A DNA stretch of 64,000 bases from Halobacteroidaceae bacterium (GCA_003551665.1 PUNE01000079.1:1-64000), one strand, 5' to 3'. Numbered from the stretch's first letter, positions 7,511 through 15,664 are shown. The notes: generated by a model not told the origin, from the sequence alone. Numbers and translations are program-made.

Positions 7511-8395
7511 TTAACCCTCCTCGCCCGTTATTCCAAGATAATCACCAATATTGGCCCGATCCTTTTTAACCGGGTTGATTTTTCCTTCTGCGGATGTAAA
7601 AATAGTTGTTATTCCAGGGCCATGTCCGGAAATTACACAATCACTGTGAACTACAACTCCGATTGTTACAGCCCCTCTTTTAAAACAACGCCCAAAGGAA
7701 TTATCGGTATTTTCAAGGGCAACAAGATCTCCAAAACGCAATTTATCAAGACCAAGCTCATTAATAAACTCCCGGTCCTGGGTTGTTAGATCATAATCTC
7801 CGGTATAACTGGAGGCAGCACCCAGGCCAGATCCCATTAATTCCGGAGGAATAACCCCAGCGACGGGAACCTCCAGTTTTCCATCTTTTATTTCCAGATT
7901 CATTTTATCCAAAAGATTGGGGTCCATATTCATTACCTTAACATCCGGCAGATCTTCTATCTTCAGGCCTACTCCAAAACCCTGGATGAGAATTTTGTCC
8001 TCAAGAGTCATTTTTTCAAGAGTTTCCTGGTCGAAGTAAACCAGTACATGCTCAATACCTCCGTGCTTGCCGGTAACGTACCCTTCAGCACCCTTGGCAT
8101 CCCCGCTAACAATCTTTGCTTTGTTACCAATACAGGCAAGGGTATTAAGGCCAGCATTGGCTGCAGTTTGCTGGCGATCACTTCCGGTAATTTTCATGCT
8201 TACACCGGGTTCAACATGATCTGCAACCCAGTCCATCACAGGATCTCCGATCTTAATATTGTAGGTGATCCCCCCAACACCGGGCAAAACCTTGGGTTGC
8301 CCATCGTGTTGAATGTTATAATCCCGTCCCTTTACGGGTGGTGAAACCTGTCCCTGCACCGACATCTTAACCAGTTTTCCAACATTAGTTTTCAT
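7511..8395 (-). CDS. DUF4438 family protein
   Basis: 294 residues. Glycine-rich segments such as PPELMGSGLGAASSYTGDYDLTTQD and GHGPGITTIFTS match the DUF4438 family as I know it from Thermotoga and Clostridia. No biochemical function is established to my knowledge. There is no signal peptide or membrane segment. AAGGAGG precedes the ATG, and the gene is 3 bases from the P1 peptidase stop, so the two are surely co-translated. A role linked to peptide or amide metabolism is inference from context only. Confidence 0.85.
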   Translation of the reverse strand: MKTNVGKLVKMSVQGQVSPPVKGRDYNIQHDGQPKVLPGVGGITYNIKIGDPVMDWVADHVEPGVSMKITGSDRQQTAANAGLNTLACIGNKAKIVSGDAKGAEGYVTGKHGGIEHVLVYFDQETLEKMTLEDKILIQGFGVGLKIEDLPDVKVMNMDPNLLDKMNLEIKDGKLEVPVAGVIPPELMGSGLGAASSYTGDYDLTTQDREFINELGLDKLRFGDLVALENTDNSFGRCFKRGAVTIGVVVHSDCVISGHGPGITTIFTSAEGKINPVKKDRANIGDYLGITGEEG

Positions 8396-8398
8396 TGT

Positions 8399-9487
8399 TT
8401 AACCTCCTTGCAAAATTTCTGTTATTTTTCCTGCGGGCAGGGCTTCAACCCGGCGGTTATCCCGCCCGACCATTGTTTCGGCCCGCAGGAGAGCATCATA
8501 AACTGCTGCAGCCACAGCCTCAACCACAGCCTGGAATACCCTGTTTAAAAAATCTCCTTTTTCCCTTACATTCTTTGACGAGTATATGAGGTTTCCCTTC
8601 CTGGACTGGATATTTGTTGTGGAAAAAGAAAGAACGAAGTCCCCGCTTCCGTGCCCCAGGACCGAACCTGTCAGGGCTAGACCCAGTGGGGCCCTCCGGC
8701 AAATTCTATCCAGCTGGCGATTGTCCAGGGGAATATCTGTACCCAGGATAATCATAATCGATCCATCGTTTTTTTCTTTTTTGGTTTGAGGAAGCCTGTG
8801 CCCCACGGGCACCCCGTTTATCCTGAGGTGTTTCCTTTCTCCGTAATTGGCAAGAACCAAACATCCAACAATAAATTTTTGTTCATTATATTCAACTATG
8901 CGGGAAGAATGACCCAGACCCCCTTTATAGCCAAAAGAAACCATACCTGTCCCCGCACCCACATTACCCCCTTCAGTATTATCCTGGGAAAGATTCTTGC
9001 TTGCTTCCAAAACATGCTCCGGGCGAATATGTCTTCCATATATATCATTCAGGTACCCATCATTGCATTCTCCAACCACAGGGTTAACAGTCTGGCCTTT
9101 TTCAGCAAGCTGGGGGTTTTGTTCCAGCATATATTCTGCAGCTCCCGCCCAGACATCACCGACTGACATTGTGTTTGTCAGGAATATGGGAGTTTCCAAA
9201 ACCCCCAGTTCTTTTATTTGTGCCAGTCCAGTAGTCTTCCCATAACCATTGGCAACAAAAGTACTGCAAACAGGAGAATGTTCCCACACATTTTCGGAAA
9301 CCGGGTAAAGCATGGTCAAACCTGTTCTTACAGGTCCTTTCCCTATTTCCATTTTACCTTTTCCCCGATTCATGGTAAAATTACTAATGGACACACCTTT
9401 TAAATCGAGAATTGAGGACTTTTTTCCTTCCTCAAGTGTGCCAACCTTAAAATTCTGTTTTATCTTTTCCGCTTCCAATTTTACCAC
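8399..9487 (-). CDS. P1 family peptidase (DmpA/BapA-type aminopeptidase, Ntn-hydrolase)
   Basis: About 362 residues with the DmpA hallmarks: N-terminal GVSISNFTMNRG, GPVRTGLTMLYP, then GYGKTTGLAQIKELGVLETPIFLTNT, and the autoproteolysis Gly-Ser at G242-S243 in KNDGSIMIILGTD. The new N-terminal Ser would be the nucleophile. Family members release N-terminal residues from peptides or beta-peptides. There is no signal peptide. The GTG at 9487 overlaps the Shine-Dalgarno AAGGTGG; TTG at 9478 (5 bases after it) is an equally good start. It is the first gene of a four-gene operon divergent from the peptide importer genes. Confidence 0.9.
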   Translation of the reverse strand: MVKLEAEKIKQNFKVGTLEEGKKSSILDLKGVSISNFTMNRGKGKMEIGKGPVRTGLTMLYPVSENVWEHSPVCSTFVANGYGKTTGLAQIKELGVLETPIFLTNTMSVGDVWAGAAEYMLEQNPQLAEKGQTVNPVVGECNDGYLNDIYGRHIRPEHVLEASKNLSQDNTEGGNVGAGTGMVSFGYKGGLGHSSRIVEYNEQKFIVGCLVLANYGERKHLRINGVPVGHRLPQTKKEKNDGSIMIILGTDIPLDNRQLDRICRRAPLGLALTGSVLGHGSGDFVLSFSTTNIQSRKGNLIYSSKNVREKGDFLNRVFQAVVEAVAAAVYDALLRAETMVGRDNRRVEALPAGKITEILQGG

Positions 9488-9594
9488 CTTTTCTTTTAAA
9501 ATTTTATTATTACTCCTTCTACCTTTAAAATCCTATTCCCTTTATTTTCACACCGTTCGTTTTATCAACCCGGAAATTTAAGATATTTGCAGGA

Positions 9595-9608
9595 GTTTTA
9601 ATTAAAAC
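9595..9608. promoter_or_regulatory. 14-base perfect palindrome in the divergent intergenic region
   Basis: GTTTTAATTAAAAC lies between the divergent P1 peptidase and importer genes. It is a possible operator. No regulator gene is adjacent, and it does not match the CodY box. Confidence 0.3.
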
Positions 9609-9686
9609 CCAGAATATAAATTGTGGAAAGACCTCATATTGTTTTCTTTTTTGCCCTAAAACGTTTTCTTTTATTCAAAGGAGGTG

Positions 9687-9734
9687 ATGGTCAGCAGAAT
9701 AGGGGGATTTTTCAAAAAAAATCACGACCTATGA
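9687..9734 (+). CDS. candidate 15-codon leader ORF upstream of the solute-binding protein
   Basis: An ATG directly follows a near-perfect AAAGGAGGTG (9677-9686) and opens 15 codons ending TGA, 26 bases before the next gene. The spacing from GGAGG to ATG is short (2-3 bases), so initiation may be weak. It may be a leader peptide or a fortuitous ribosome-binding sequence. Confidence 0.25.
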   Translation: MVSRIGGFFKKNHDL

Positions 9735-9760
9735 TTTAAGAAAAACAAGGAGGGAATTTA

Positions 9761-11422
9761 ATGCAACGAAAGCTTATTTTGTTGGTCCTGGTTCTGGCTT
9801 TAGCTTTAACCGCTGGTGTAGTTGGAGCCCAGGAAAAAGTTCTTGAAATGGCAATGCAGCAGGAGCCTGATGCATTTGGATCCATGTTTTCCATGGTGGC
9901 TGCAACCCAGGTTGAAGCCATGATTAAGCCTGGTCTGCTTTACAGGGATAATGATTGGGAGATGCATCCCAATATTGCCGTCTATCGACCCAACGTTGAT
10001 GACGGAACCTGGATAGTTAACGAAGAAGAAGAAACCATGATTGTCCACTGGCAGATTCGGGATGACGTTTACTGGCACGATGGCGAGCAAGTAACCGTTC
10101 ATGATTATGTCCTAGGCTATAATGTTCACATGCACCCCGACTATCCTGCCGTTACCAAAACCGTAGCTGGTTATATCGAAGAAATTGAAGTAATCAATGA
10201 CTTTGAAATGAAAATCCACTTCAATGAACTTTATCCTTTTGCAGATATAGTAACCGGTTTTGATCCTCTACCATCCCACCTTTTCCAGGATTATTATGAC
10301 AACGATAATATTGAAGGGCTTATCGAGCATGATTACTGGAGAGCCGGGTTCTTTGGGGCCGGCCCCTATATCCTCGAAGAATGGGTAGCAGGAAGTCACA
10401 TCGAACTGGTAGCAAACGAAAACTACCACCTGGGCAAGCCTAAAATCGATGTAATCGTTGTCCGCTTTGTTGAAGATACAGAAACTCTTCGCTTCATGAT
10501 CGAGGGTGGAGAAGTTCAGGCAAGTATTGGCCCCACCCTGCCATTCGACACTGCTATGGCACTGCAGCGTTCTGTAGATCCGGAAGAGGTTCACGTTGAG
10601 TTCTACCAGGCAACCACCTGGGAACACATTGACCTTAATAACCGTGACTTTGCTCCATTTGATGATGATCGGGTCCGCCGCGCACTGATGCACGCCACTG
10701 ACAGAGAAGAAATCATGGAAACTGTTTTTGAAGGGGTAATGGAACCAGCTCATACCTTCCAGACCGAAGTACACCCCCTCTTCAGTGAAGAAGCCGCTGA
10801 CATTATTACCACTTATGAATACAACCCTGAAAGAGCTGAAGCTCTCCTGGCTGCCGCCGGTTTTGTTCGGGACTCTGATGGAATTATGACCCATCAGGAA
10901 ACCGGGGACAAAATGATCCTCGACTTCCGTACAACTGCCGGTGACGCAACCAGAGAAATGGTTCAGCAGATCATCGCCCAGCAGTGGGCAGAGGTTGGAA
11001 TTCAGGTAGATATTAACAACATGACTGCAGGCGCTCTCTTCGACCCCGAACACTTCTATAGAAGAGAATGGCCCCACATGGTTATGTTTGCCTGGTCCAG
11101 TTTCCCCACCTCTCTACCCAACACCCTGTGGCACAAGGATAACATCCCGCGCCCAGAAAATAACTGGGAAGGGCAGAACGTAGCCGGTTGGTATAACGAA
11201 GAAGCCAGCGAAATAATCGACGAGATGATGAATGAAATGGATCCCCAGCGCCGGCAGGAACTGAATACCCGTCTCCTGCAGCTCTGGACCTACGAAATTC
11301 CGTCTCTGCCGCTGTTCTTCCGCGTTGATGCCGCATTCTGGCAAACCAATGTAACAGGTATTAAACCTACCGGGTCTGCTGATCCCGATACCTGGAACGT
11401 CCACGAATGGGACATCCAGTAA
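9761..11422 (+). CDS. ABC transporter solute-binding protein, family 5 (peptide/oligopeptide type)
   Basis: 553 residues of the DppA/OppA (SBP_bac_5) fold: DVYWHDGEQVTVHDYVLGYN, the AGFFGAGPYILEEWVAGSHIELVAN block, and RVRRALMHATDREEI. An N-terminal signal peptide ends about VGA/Q. There is no lipobox and no cysteine in the whole protein, so it should be released by signal peptidase I rather than lipid-anchored. That is unusual for a Gram-positive binding protein. The sequence is very acidic. The ATG follows AAGGAGGG. A terminator-like hairpin after the stop probably gives it higher expression than the permeases. The ligand is unknown; a peptide is likely by family and by the divergent peptidase. 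Confidence 0.93.
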   Translation: MQRKLILLVLVLALALTAGVVGAQEKVLEMAMQQEPDAFGSMFSMVAATQVEAMIKPGLLYRDNDWEMHPNIAVYRPNVDDGTWIVNEEEETMIVHWQIRDDVYWHDGEQVTVHDYVLGYNVHMHPDYPAVTKTVAGYIEEIEVINDFEMKIHFNELYPFADIVTGFDPLPSHLFQDYYDNDNIEGLIEHDYWRAGFFGAGPYILEEWVAGSHIELVANENYHLGKPKIDVIVVRFVEDTETLRFMIEGGEVQASIGPTLPFDTAMALQRSVDPEEVHVEFYQATTWEHIDLNNRDFAPFDDDRVRRALMHATDREEIMETVFEGVMEPAHTFQTEVHPLFSEEAADIITTYEYNPERAEALLAAAGFVRDSDGIMTHQETGDKMILDFRTTAGDATREMVQQIIAQQWAEVGIQVDINNMTAGALFDPEHFYRREWPHMVMFAWSSFPTSLPNTLWHKDNIPRPENNWEGQNVAGWYNEEASEIIDEMMNEMDPQRRQELNTRLLQLWTYEIPSLPLFFRVDAAFWQTNVTGIKPTGSADPDTWNVHEWDIQ

Positions 11423-11432
11423 GATAACCTAG

Positions 11433-11475
11433 GGTGAAAAAAAGGCCGCCCCCCGGGGCGGCCTTTTCACCAATT
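11433..11475 (+). terminator. intercistronic attenuator between binding protein and permease genes
   Basis: AAAAGGCCGCC (11440-11450) pairs with GGCGGCCTTTT (11457-11467), and a flanking GGTG/CACC extends the helix. The loop is CCCCGG. The T run is inside the stem, so read-through into the permease genes is likely. Confidence 0.75.
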
Positions 11476-11500
11476 AGCAGTATGCAGGGAGGTATAATTG

Positions 11501-12472
11501 ATGTGGGTTTATATAGTTCGTAGAATAATCCAGGTTATCCCCGTTCTAATATTGATTTCCATTGCAGCCTTTGCCTTGCTCAATGCCATGCCCGGGGATC
11601 CCCTCGCCGATCTTATGATGGCAGATCCCGAAATGTCACAGGAAGATCTGGCTAATCTGCGCAGGATTTACGGCCTTGACCAGCCCTTCCACATGCGTTA
11701 TTTGCGCTGGATGGGCAATATTTTAACTCAAGGCGATCTGGGTATGTCCCAGCAATATAAGGTTCCGGTTACTGCCCTGATCGCCCGCAATATTGAAAAT
11801 ACAGTCTACCTTATTGGTTCTTCTTTTATTCTATCAATTCTGGTTGCCATCCCCATTGGAATCTATTCTGCCCTGCGCCAGTACTCTCTTGGCGATTATT
11901 TCTGGACCGGTTTTGCCTTTTTTGGTTTTTCGGTCCCCAACCACTGGCTCGGGCTTCTTTTGCTTTTTGTTTTCTCATTCCACCTTGGGTGGTTACCAAT
12001 AGGTGGTTTCCGAAGTGTCCGGGTTCCACCTGGTTTCTGGAATGAATTTGCCGATAGAATACAGTACCTGATCCTTCCGATGATTACCCTGGGGATCAGT
12101 TCAATGGCGGGGTGGATGCGTTACATGCGCTCCACAATGCTGGAGGTCATCCGTGAGGACTATGTTCGCACCGCCAGAGCCAAAGGGGTTGCCGAGCGGG
12201 TAATCATTTACAAACACGCCCTTCGCAACGCGGTATTACCTGTAATAACCCTGATTATGCTGGCCATTCCCGTTATGTTTGGCGGAGCAGTAATTACGGA
12301 AGCCGTATTTGTCTATCCAGGTATGGGACGACTATTCTGGCACTCTCTAATCAACCATGATCAATTTGTTGCCATGTCCATCATTATGATCATCGCAGTC
12401 CTGGTAGTTGTTTTCAACCTTCTGGCTGATATCCTTTACGCCTGGATTGACCCGCGGATCCGCTATGACTAA
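11501..12472 (+). CDS. ABC transporter permease, DppB type
   Basis: 323 residues of the DppB/OppB family. The N terminus is YIVRRIIQVIPVLILISIAAFAL (first helix), with the usual MPGDPLADLM and GLDQPFHMRYLRWM of the periplasmic loop. The EAA coupling loop reads RTARAKGVAERVIIYKHALRNAVLPV. ATG at 11501 is preferred over TTG at 11498 because AGGGAGGT lies 8 bases upstream. It is complete and normal in length. It pairs with the aberrant DppC-type permease that follows 25 bases later. Confidence 0.93.
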   Translation: MWVYIVRRIIQVIPVLILISIAAFALLNAMPGDPLADLMMADPEMSQEDLANLRRIYGLDQPFHMRYLRWMGNILTQGDLGMSQQYKVPVTALIARNIENTVYLIGSSFILSILVAIPIGIYSALRQYSLGDYFWTGFAFFGFSVPNHWLGLLLLFVFSFHLGWLPIGGFRSVRVPPGFWNEFADRIQYLILPMITLGISSMAGWMRYMRSTMLEVIREDYVRTARAKGVAERVIIYKHALRNAVLPVITLIMLAIPVMFGGAVITEAVFVYPGMGRLFWHSLINHDQFVAMSIIMIIAVLVVVFNLLADILYAWIDPRIRYD

Positions 12473-12497
12473 TCTCAAAAGGGAAAGGTGAATGGAA

Positions 12498-14285
12498 ATG
12501 GCTAATAATAATGATATCAAAAAGAAAGATCAATCGGAATTAAGTACAAGCGAACAGAAGCGAATTTTCGAAGAAGGTATTATCGAGCATAAACCAACCA
12601 GTTTCTTTAAAATTGCCATCAATCGCTTCTTAAGGCACAAATTGGGGATAATTGGGTTGATTATTTTCCTGATTTTTGCCCTTTCCGCAATTTTTGCCAA
12701 TCAGATTGCTCCTCATTCCATTACTGAACAAAACCTACGGAACCGTTTTTCACCCCCCACTCTTACCAGAGTTGTCCCAACAGGAAGTGCTGCTTCGGCT
12801 AATATTTCTGTAAACACCATGAATAACGGGGAAATATTTACCAGGGATTTAACCTTTGGAATTCCCTCCTGGTACCAAAACCTTGAAGAAGCTATAACTA
12901 CTCCTCCCGTAATTGCCCACGACAACCTCTTTCTGGGAACAGGAGAAAACCAGCTCAAGGCTTTAAGCCTTTCCAATGGGAGCACTGAATGGACTGTTGA
13001 GTTTGATCACGCAGTTGAAATGGTTTGGGGAACCGCTGATGGTGTTCTGGTAAAAGGAGGAAACAATTTTTACCACTTGGGGCCTGATGGACAGAAGTTC
13101 TGGGAAGAAAACATCCCAGGGACCCTGGATAAATTTTCTGGAACCATGGAGCGCCCCTTGATACTGACCACCGATGGCGACCTTTTAACTTTTACCATTG
13201 AAGGAGAAGAGCAAGTTCTTGCCTCTTTTAGTGACGCTATCCCGGAAGTTGCATACTTTAAAGAGGGAGTACTTTACTTTTTTAGTGGGGGTAACGTTTT
13301 CAATTATGATTTGAATCAGGATGAATTGACAGAACTCGGTTTTCTAACTGATATTAACAATGAACCCCAATTAATGCACTTTCATCAAGGCAAACTTTTT
13401 GTCGCCTTTGCAGGGGGTTTAAATAAAGGCTTTGACCCTGATAAAGGGGAAAAAATCTGGGATAGAGAAGATTCTGGAGAAATTATTTCTTCTCGCGAGG
13501 GTGAAGAGGCCCGACTTGTAACCTACTGGAATAACGGTCGGGAAAGAATTATCAACCTTGAAACTGGTGGAACAACCTCCGCCCGGATGGTCCAGGGCTT
13601 TTCCGATATTCATTTACTTGGAACTGACGAACTGGGAAGAGATGTTTTTTCCCGCATCCTCGCTGGAGGACGTATTTCGCTTTCCCTGGGATTAATTGTG
13701 TCTGCCATCTGTGTTTCAGTGGGAACTCTGATTGGAGCAACTTCAGGTTTCTTTGGTGGTGTGGTCGACAGTTTGATAATGAGGTTTGTTGACTTCATGC
13801 TGTCTATACCAGCCCTGCCTCTGCTCATGATCATGACCTATATACTGGGGCCCAGTTTTGAAACCATGATAATCGCCCTTTCAATACTGGGGTGGATGTC
13901 TGTTTCCCGGGTTGTGCGAAGTCAGACCCTTTCTTTAAAGGAACAGGACTTCTCCCAGGCCGCAAGGGCTCTCGGAGCTAACAATCGGAGAATTATCATC
14001 AGGCACATTATTCCCAATACCCTTGCTCCAGTTCTTGTAGCCATGACCCTGATGGTAGCTACCGCTATTCTTTCCGAGGCCCAGCTTAGTTACCTTGGCC
14101 TGGGAATTCAACCACCTACCCCTTCCTGGGGTAACATGTTGATGAATGCTCGTCAGTATCTTACTACCGCTCCCTGGCTGGCTGTATGGCCTGGGGTCTG
14201 CATTTTCCTTACTCTTCTTTCCATTAACTTCCTCGGAGATGCCATGCGTGACGCCCTTGACCCCAAGTTGAAGGGGCGAGATTAA
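12498..14285 (+). CDS. ABC transporter permease, DppC type, with a large inserted extracellular beta-propeller-like domain
   Basis: About 595 residues; normal DppC proteins have about 280-300. The N-terminal domain and first helix (about 50-70 counted from the ATG at 12492) are ordinary. The conserved LGTDELGRDVFSRIL block that normally follows within about 30 residues appears only at about 376. Between about 91 and 372 lie roughly six 40-residue repeats of BamB/PQQ-like propeller character, for example NLFLGTGENQLKALSLSNG and KLFVAFAGG...DPDKGEKIWDRE. The remaining helices and the EAA loop (QAARALGANNRRIIIRHIIPN, about 489-509) are intact. By DppC topology the insert is outside the cell. The frame is continuous and codon use looks even, so it is not an assembly join. 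ATG at 12498 is preferred over 12492 for its spacing from AAAGGTG. Confidence 0.92.
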   Translation: MANNNDIKKKDQSELSTSEQKRIFEEGIIEHKPTSFFKIAINRFLRHKLGIIGLIIFLIFALSAIFANQIAPHSITEQNLRNRFSPPTLTRVVPTGSAASANISVNTMNNGEIFTRDLTFGIPSWYQNLEEAITTPPVIAHDNLFLGTGENQLKALSLSNGSTEWTVEFDHAVEMVWGTADGVLVKGGNNFYHLGPDGQKFWEENIPGTLDKFSGTMERPLILTTDGDLLTFTIEGEEQVLASFSDAIPEVAYFKEGVLYFFSGGNVFNYDLNQDELTELGFLTDINNEPQLMHFHQGKLFVAFAGGLNKGFDPDKGEKIWDREDSGEIISSREGEEARLVTYWNNGRERIINLETGGTTSARMVQGFSDIHLLGTDELGRDVFSRILAGGRISLSLGLIVSAICVSVGTLIGATSGFFGGVVDSLIMRFVDFMLSIPALPLLMIMTYILGPSFETMIIALSILGWMSVSRVVRSQTLSLKEQDFSQAARALGANNRRIIIRHIIPNTLAPVLVAMTLMVATAILSEAQLSYLGLGIQPPTPSWGNMLMNARQYLTTAPWLAVWPGVCIFLTLLSINFLGDAMRDALDPKLKGRD

Positions 14286-14336
14286 TAGAGGGGTGTGGTT
14301 TAAATCAGCCGGACAAATATTCACTGGGCTTTATTA

Positions 14337-15578
14337 TTGTTGCTTGTTGTAATTCTGGGGGCGGCCGGATACGTTTATTATTCGGCCACCGCCGCCCAGG
14401 GTGTTCTGGATGTAACCACCTATCCAGAAGGTGCAAAAATATATATTGACGGGGGAGAAGTTGGAACTTCTCCCGACCGAATCACTGGGATCCAACTCGG
14501 TTTAAGAGAAGTTAGCGTAGGGAAAGAAGGATATGAATCCTACAGTCGCCTATTTCAATTCAATCCCGGTAGCAGGCGCCAAATGGTTGTTTACCTTTCG
14601 GACAAAGACATTGAAAGAGGGCCAACTTTTGAGCGCATTGCAACTACTTCAGGCGGAAGCTTATCCCACGATGATAAACTCTATCTTCCCACAACTGATG
14701 GGCGGCTTTATGCTGTTGATAAACAAAGCAAAGAAAAGGTCTGGGAAGCAGATATTGAAAATGAAACATTCCTCTATCAACCCGTGACCAAGAATGACCT
14801 TCTCTTTATTCCTTCTTTTTATGGGTCACTGTATTCTCTTGACCAGGAAACTGGAGAAGTAATGTGGGAAATGTCACTCCCTGAGCGCCTGGTAAGAATC
14901 CAGAAAACTGAAAGTGGTCTGCTTGGTATGTCTTTCCGCAGTCAGCTAACATTCATCGACTTTGATGGAAATATTATCTGGGAAAGCGATCCCGGCAGAA
15001 TACTGGTTTCTGCAAGCTTGTATGTTCAGGGCGATCAGGCATTTTCCCTATCTGAACGAGGCCATCTGGTATCTATCGATCTGGCAAACGGAAATGTGGA
15101 GGTTGTTGAAGAGTTTGAAATAGGAGAAATAATCCAGGTAACCCAGAATGATTCTTTTCTGGCTGCAGCGGGAAAAGAGAGAATGGTTCTTCTCTGGGAT
15201 AAGGAAAATTTCACTGCTGATAAAAAAAGGCTTGAATTCCCTGGTTTACACAGAATCTATTTAAGCACTGATTATCTTCTTTTTGCAGATAACCAGGGAG
15301 AAATTAAGGCAATTGATTTTGATACCGGTGAAGATATATGGAGACGGAATTTATACACTCCAACCTCCTCTTACGCCTTTTTTGAAGACCACCTTTATTT
15401 TGGAACTCACGATGGTAGCATATTTATCCTGGACAAAGATACCGGAGAAGTTCTTGGTAAAAGGTCTCTCCCCGTTCAGAGCCGGATTACAAGCATCTCA
15501 ACTGACGATGACCCCAATATTCTACACGTTACCAATAGAGGGGGGCTTATTACCACCCTCTTCCTCCCTGATTATTAA
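14337..15578 (+). CDS. membrane-anchored PEGA domain plus BamB/PQQ-like beta-propeller protein
   Basis: About 413 residues from a TTG at 14337. One N-terminal hydrophobic helix (LLVVILGAAGYVYYSAT) is followed by a PEGA domain (about 23-88: LDVTTYPEGAKIYIDGGEVG...VGKEGYESY). The rest is a propeller with clear repeats such as LYLPTTDGRLYAVDKQSKEKVWE and HLYFGTHDGSIFILDKDTGEV. It is probably exported and tethered, facing outside. The TTG has no ribosome binding site. GAGGGGTG (14288-14295) instead points to ATC at 14304, in frame, giving an extra SRTNIHWALL segment with charge before the helix; a TAA at 14301 blocks longer forms. It is 4th in the importer operon and shares the fold of the permease insert. 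It has no catalytic motif that I recognise. Confidence 0.88.
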   Translation: MLLVVILGAAGYVYYSATAAQGVLDVTTYPEGAKIYIDGGEVGTSPDRITGIQLGLREVSVGKEGYESYSRLFQFNPGSRRQMVVYLSDKDIERGPTFERIATTSGGSLSHDDKLYLPTTDGRLYAVDKQSKEKVWEADIENETFLYQPVTKNDLLFIPSFYGSLYSLDQETGEVMWEMSLPERLVRIQKTESGLLGMSFRSQLTFIDFDGNIIWESDPGRILVSASLYVQGDQAFSLSERGHLVSIDLANGNVEVVEEFEIGEIIQVTQNDSFLAAAGKERMVLLWDKENFTADKKRLEFPGLHRIYLSTDYLLFADNQGEIKAIDFDTGEDIWRRNLYTPTSSYAFFEDHLYFGTHDGSIFILDKDTGEVLGKRSLPVQSRITSISTDDDPNILHVTNRGGLITTLFLPDY

Positions 15579-15624
15579 GCTTACAGTCACCTAAAATCAA
15601 TCTTAGCAAATTCCGCGTTATATC

Positions 15625-15653
15625 TTGACCACTTCCTTTTTTTACGTTATAAT
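15625..15653 (+). promoter_or_regulatory. sigma-A-type promoter of tRNA-Thr
   Basis: TTGACC (15625-15630), a 17-base spacer and a perfect TATAAT (15648-15653), ending 11 bases before the tRNA. Confidence 0.85.
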
Positions 15654-15664
15654 ATCTCAGGCAG

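Noticed and set aside
9488-9760. CodY operator upstream of the importer genes, expected because CodY is present and often represses peptide uptake
   Set aside because: No good match to the AATTTTCWGAAAATT box was found by eye.
10268-11404. Long reverse open frames opposite the binding-protein gene
   Set aside because: They are mirror frames of an acidic, biased coding sequence and have no homologous motifs.
12498-14285. The oversized permease as a frameshift, chimera or assembly artefact
   Set aside because: The frame is continuous, the flanking permease halves are complete and in register, and the next gene encodes a related propeller, so a genuine insertion is more likely.
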